In this document: positions 34,486 to 36,214 of the stretch, one piece after another | Layout of the letters: each line of letters opens with the position of its first letter | Numbering within the stretch: the stretch's first letter is position 1 | Assembly (NCBI GenBank): GCA_030682615.1 | Contig: JAUXNY010000137.1 | Location: 1-36,214 of the forward strand | Length of the DNA stretch: 36,214 nucleotides | Source: Candidatus Aquicultor sp. | Lineage (GTDB): Bacteria; Actinomycetota; Aquicultoria; Aquicultorales; Aquicultoraceae | Reading direction: 5' to 3' | Position numbers and translations under genes: made by a program | Notes under the pieces: model-generated | What the model saw: only the letters and a program-made list of their open reading frames with translations | The model's database searches: none | What the model was told of the DNA's origin: nothing

Positions 34486-35253
34486 ATGACCGGCGATTAC
34501 GGATGTGAGGACCTTATAGAGCTGATGGCGACGCTCCGCGGCCAAGAAGGTTGCCCGTGGGATAAAGAGCAGACCCATGAGACACTCCGGCGCTATCTTA
34601 TCGAAGAGGCCTATGAGACCATCGAAGCAATCGACAATGATGACCACCAGCACTTAATGGAGGAACTCGGCGACCTCTTGCTCCAAATAGTTTTTCACGC
34701 CCAAATCGCCTCGGAGGCGGGGCAATTTACGATGAGCGACGTTGCCGAAGGCATCGTCACCAAGCTTACGAGGCGTCATCCGCACATCTTCGGCGAAGCG
34801 CAAGTTTCTTCCGCCCGCGAAGTGGTAATAAACTGGGAGAAAATCAAACGCGAAGAGAAGCAGCGAGAGCGCGTGCTGGCGGGTATTCCCAAATCGCTCC
34901 CGGCGCTACTCTATGCTTTTCAGATGCAAAGCAAGGCCGCCAAGGTCGGTTTCGACTGGGAAAACATCGAGGGAGCGCTCGAGAAGGTCGTCGAGGAAGC
35001 CGGAGAGCTAGCAAGGGCCAGGGCGGGCGACGGCAGCATTGAGCAGGAGGTCGGTGATTTGCTCTTCGCCGTTGTAAACGTCGCGCGCCATCTTGAGGTC
35101 GAACCGGAACTGGCGCTTAGAAAGACCTGCGAGAAGTTCGAGAGAAGATTCCGTCACATCGAGGACAAAGCGACCTCGCAAGGGCAAAATCTTGCCGATA
35201 TGACTCTGCAAGAGAAGGATAAGCTATGGGATGAGGCGAAAGAGCAAGAGTAA
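34486..35253 (+). CDS. mazG: Nucleoside triphosphate pyrophosphohydrolase MazG
   Basis: This 255-residue protein has two tandem MazG domains. The first is intact, with CPWDKEQTHETLRRYLIEEAYE and EELGDLL giving the EExxE...ExxD metal set. The second has VVEEAGEL and EQEVGDLLFAVVNVARH. It hydrolyses NTPs to NMPs and PPi, cleaning the nucleotide pool and, in some bacteria, tuning ppGpp levels. Start ATG 34486 follows GGAGGTGG; GTG 34471 would run through that site. Confidence 0.94.
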   Translation: MTGDYGCEDLIELMATLRGQEGCPWDKEQTHETLRRYLIEEAYETIEAIDNDDHQHLMEELGDLLLQIVFHAQIASEAGQFTMSDVAEGIVTKLTRRHPHIFGEAQVSSAREVVINWEKIKREEKQRERVLAGIPKSLPALLYAFQMQSKAAKVGFDWENIEGALEKVVEEAGELARARAGDGSIEQEVGDLLFAVVNVARHLEVEPELALRKTCEKFERRFRHIEDKATSQGQNLADMTLQEKDKLWDEAKEQE

Positions 35254-35354
35254 TCGCAGGCCTTTGGCAGCTCATAGTTGATAGTTCAGGCGACGGCGCT
35301 CTAGTAAAAAAAGTTACGCGTTTTGTCGTGTGAAGTATGAACTCCGAGATATGA

Positions 35355-36214
<860 letters not shown>

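Overview
The window looks like a chromosomal segment of a deep-branching, probably anaerobic actinobacterium (the kind of lineage grouped with Aquicultoria, Geothermincolia or Coriobacteriia). This is inferred from gene order. The right half follows the Bacillus subtilis order almost gene for gene (rsmI, abrB, metG, tatD, yabE-like, rsmA, veg, ispE, ridA, spoVG, glmU, prs, ctc, pth, mfd). It then ends with the actinobacterial order mfd, lipoprotein, mazG, eno seen in Mycobacterium. Base composition and codon use (frequent ATA, TCG and GTC) look uniform, and no insertion sequence, phage gene, CRISPR array, rRNA or tRNA was seen.

Positions 1-9390 form a metal-handling region. A BlaI-type repressor and an M56 membrane protease with Cys-rich extracytoplasmic parts are followed by a DUF2318 protein, a small anchored Cys/His protein, two paralogous MacB/FtsX-type permeases and their ATPase. 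The same dyad operator (TACTA-N7-TAGTA) lies over the blaI promoter and again upstream of the DUF2318 gene, so the repressor probably controls both itself and the export or uptake genes. Convergent to this set is csoR, and divergent from csoR is copA. The sites in front of csoR, in front of copA and at the left edge of the window share a C/G-tract operator pattern.

The standout is copA. Its reading frame contains an in-frame TGA exactly at the first cysteine codon of the first heavy-metal-associated domain (GMT-stop-ASC). A 6-bp GC hairpin with GU in its loop starts 11 nt after the TGA. This fits selenocysteine insertion (GMTUASC), so copA is read here as a candidate selenoprotein from 6943 to 9390.

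Positions 9494-16382 hold five ordinary but mixed genes: a calcineurin-like phosphoesterase, a ROK sugar kinase, an AAA/Lon-type protease, a DUF362 two-cluster ferredoxin protein and a polytopic membrane protein. A large hairpin with a T-run separates lon from the DUF362 gene.

Positions 16410-36214 hold the conserved housekeeping block. It covers rRNA methylation (rsmI, rsmA), translation (metG, ctc, pth), nucleotide-sugar, PRPP and isoprenoid precursors (glmU, prs, ispE), metabolite repair and nucleotide clean-up (ridA, mazG), and cell wall or developmental regulators (abrB, yabE-like 3D protein, veg, spoVG). It also has transcription-coupled repair (mfd), a parvulin lipoprotein and glycolysis (eno, cut by the window end). 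Two clear intrinsic terminators (after ctc and after the parvulin gene) and several sigma-A-type promoters divide the block.
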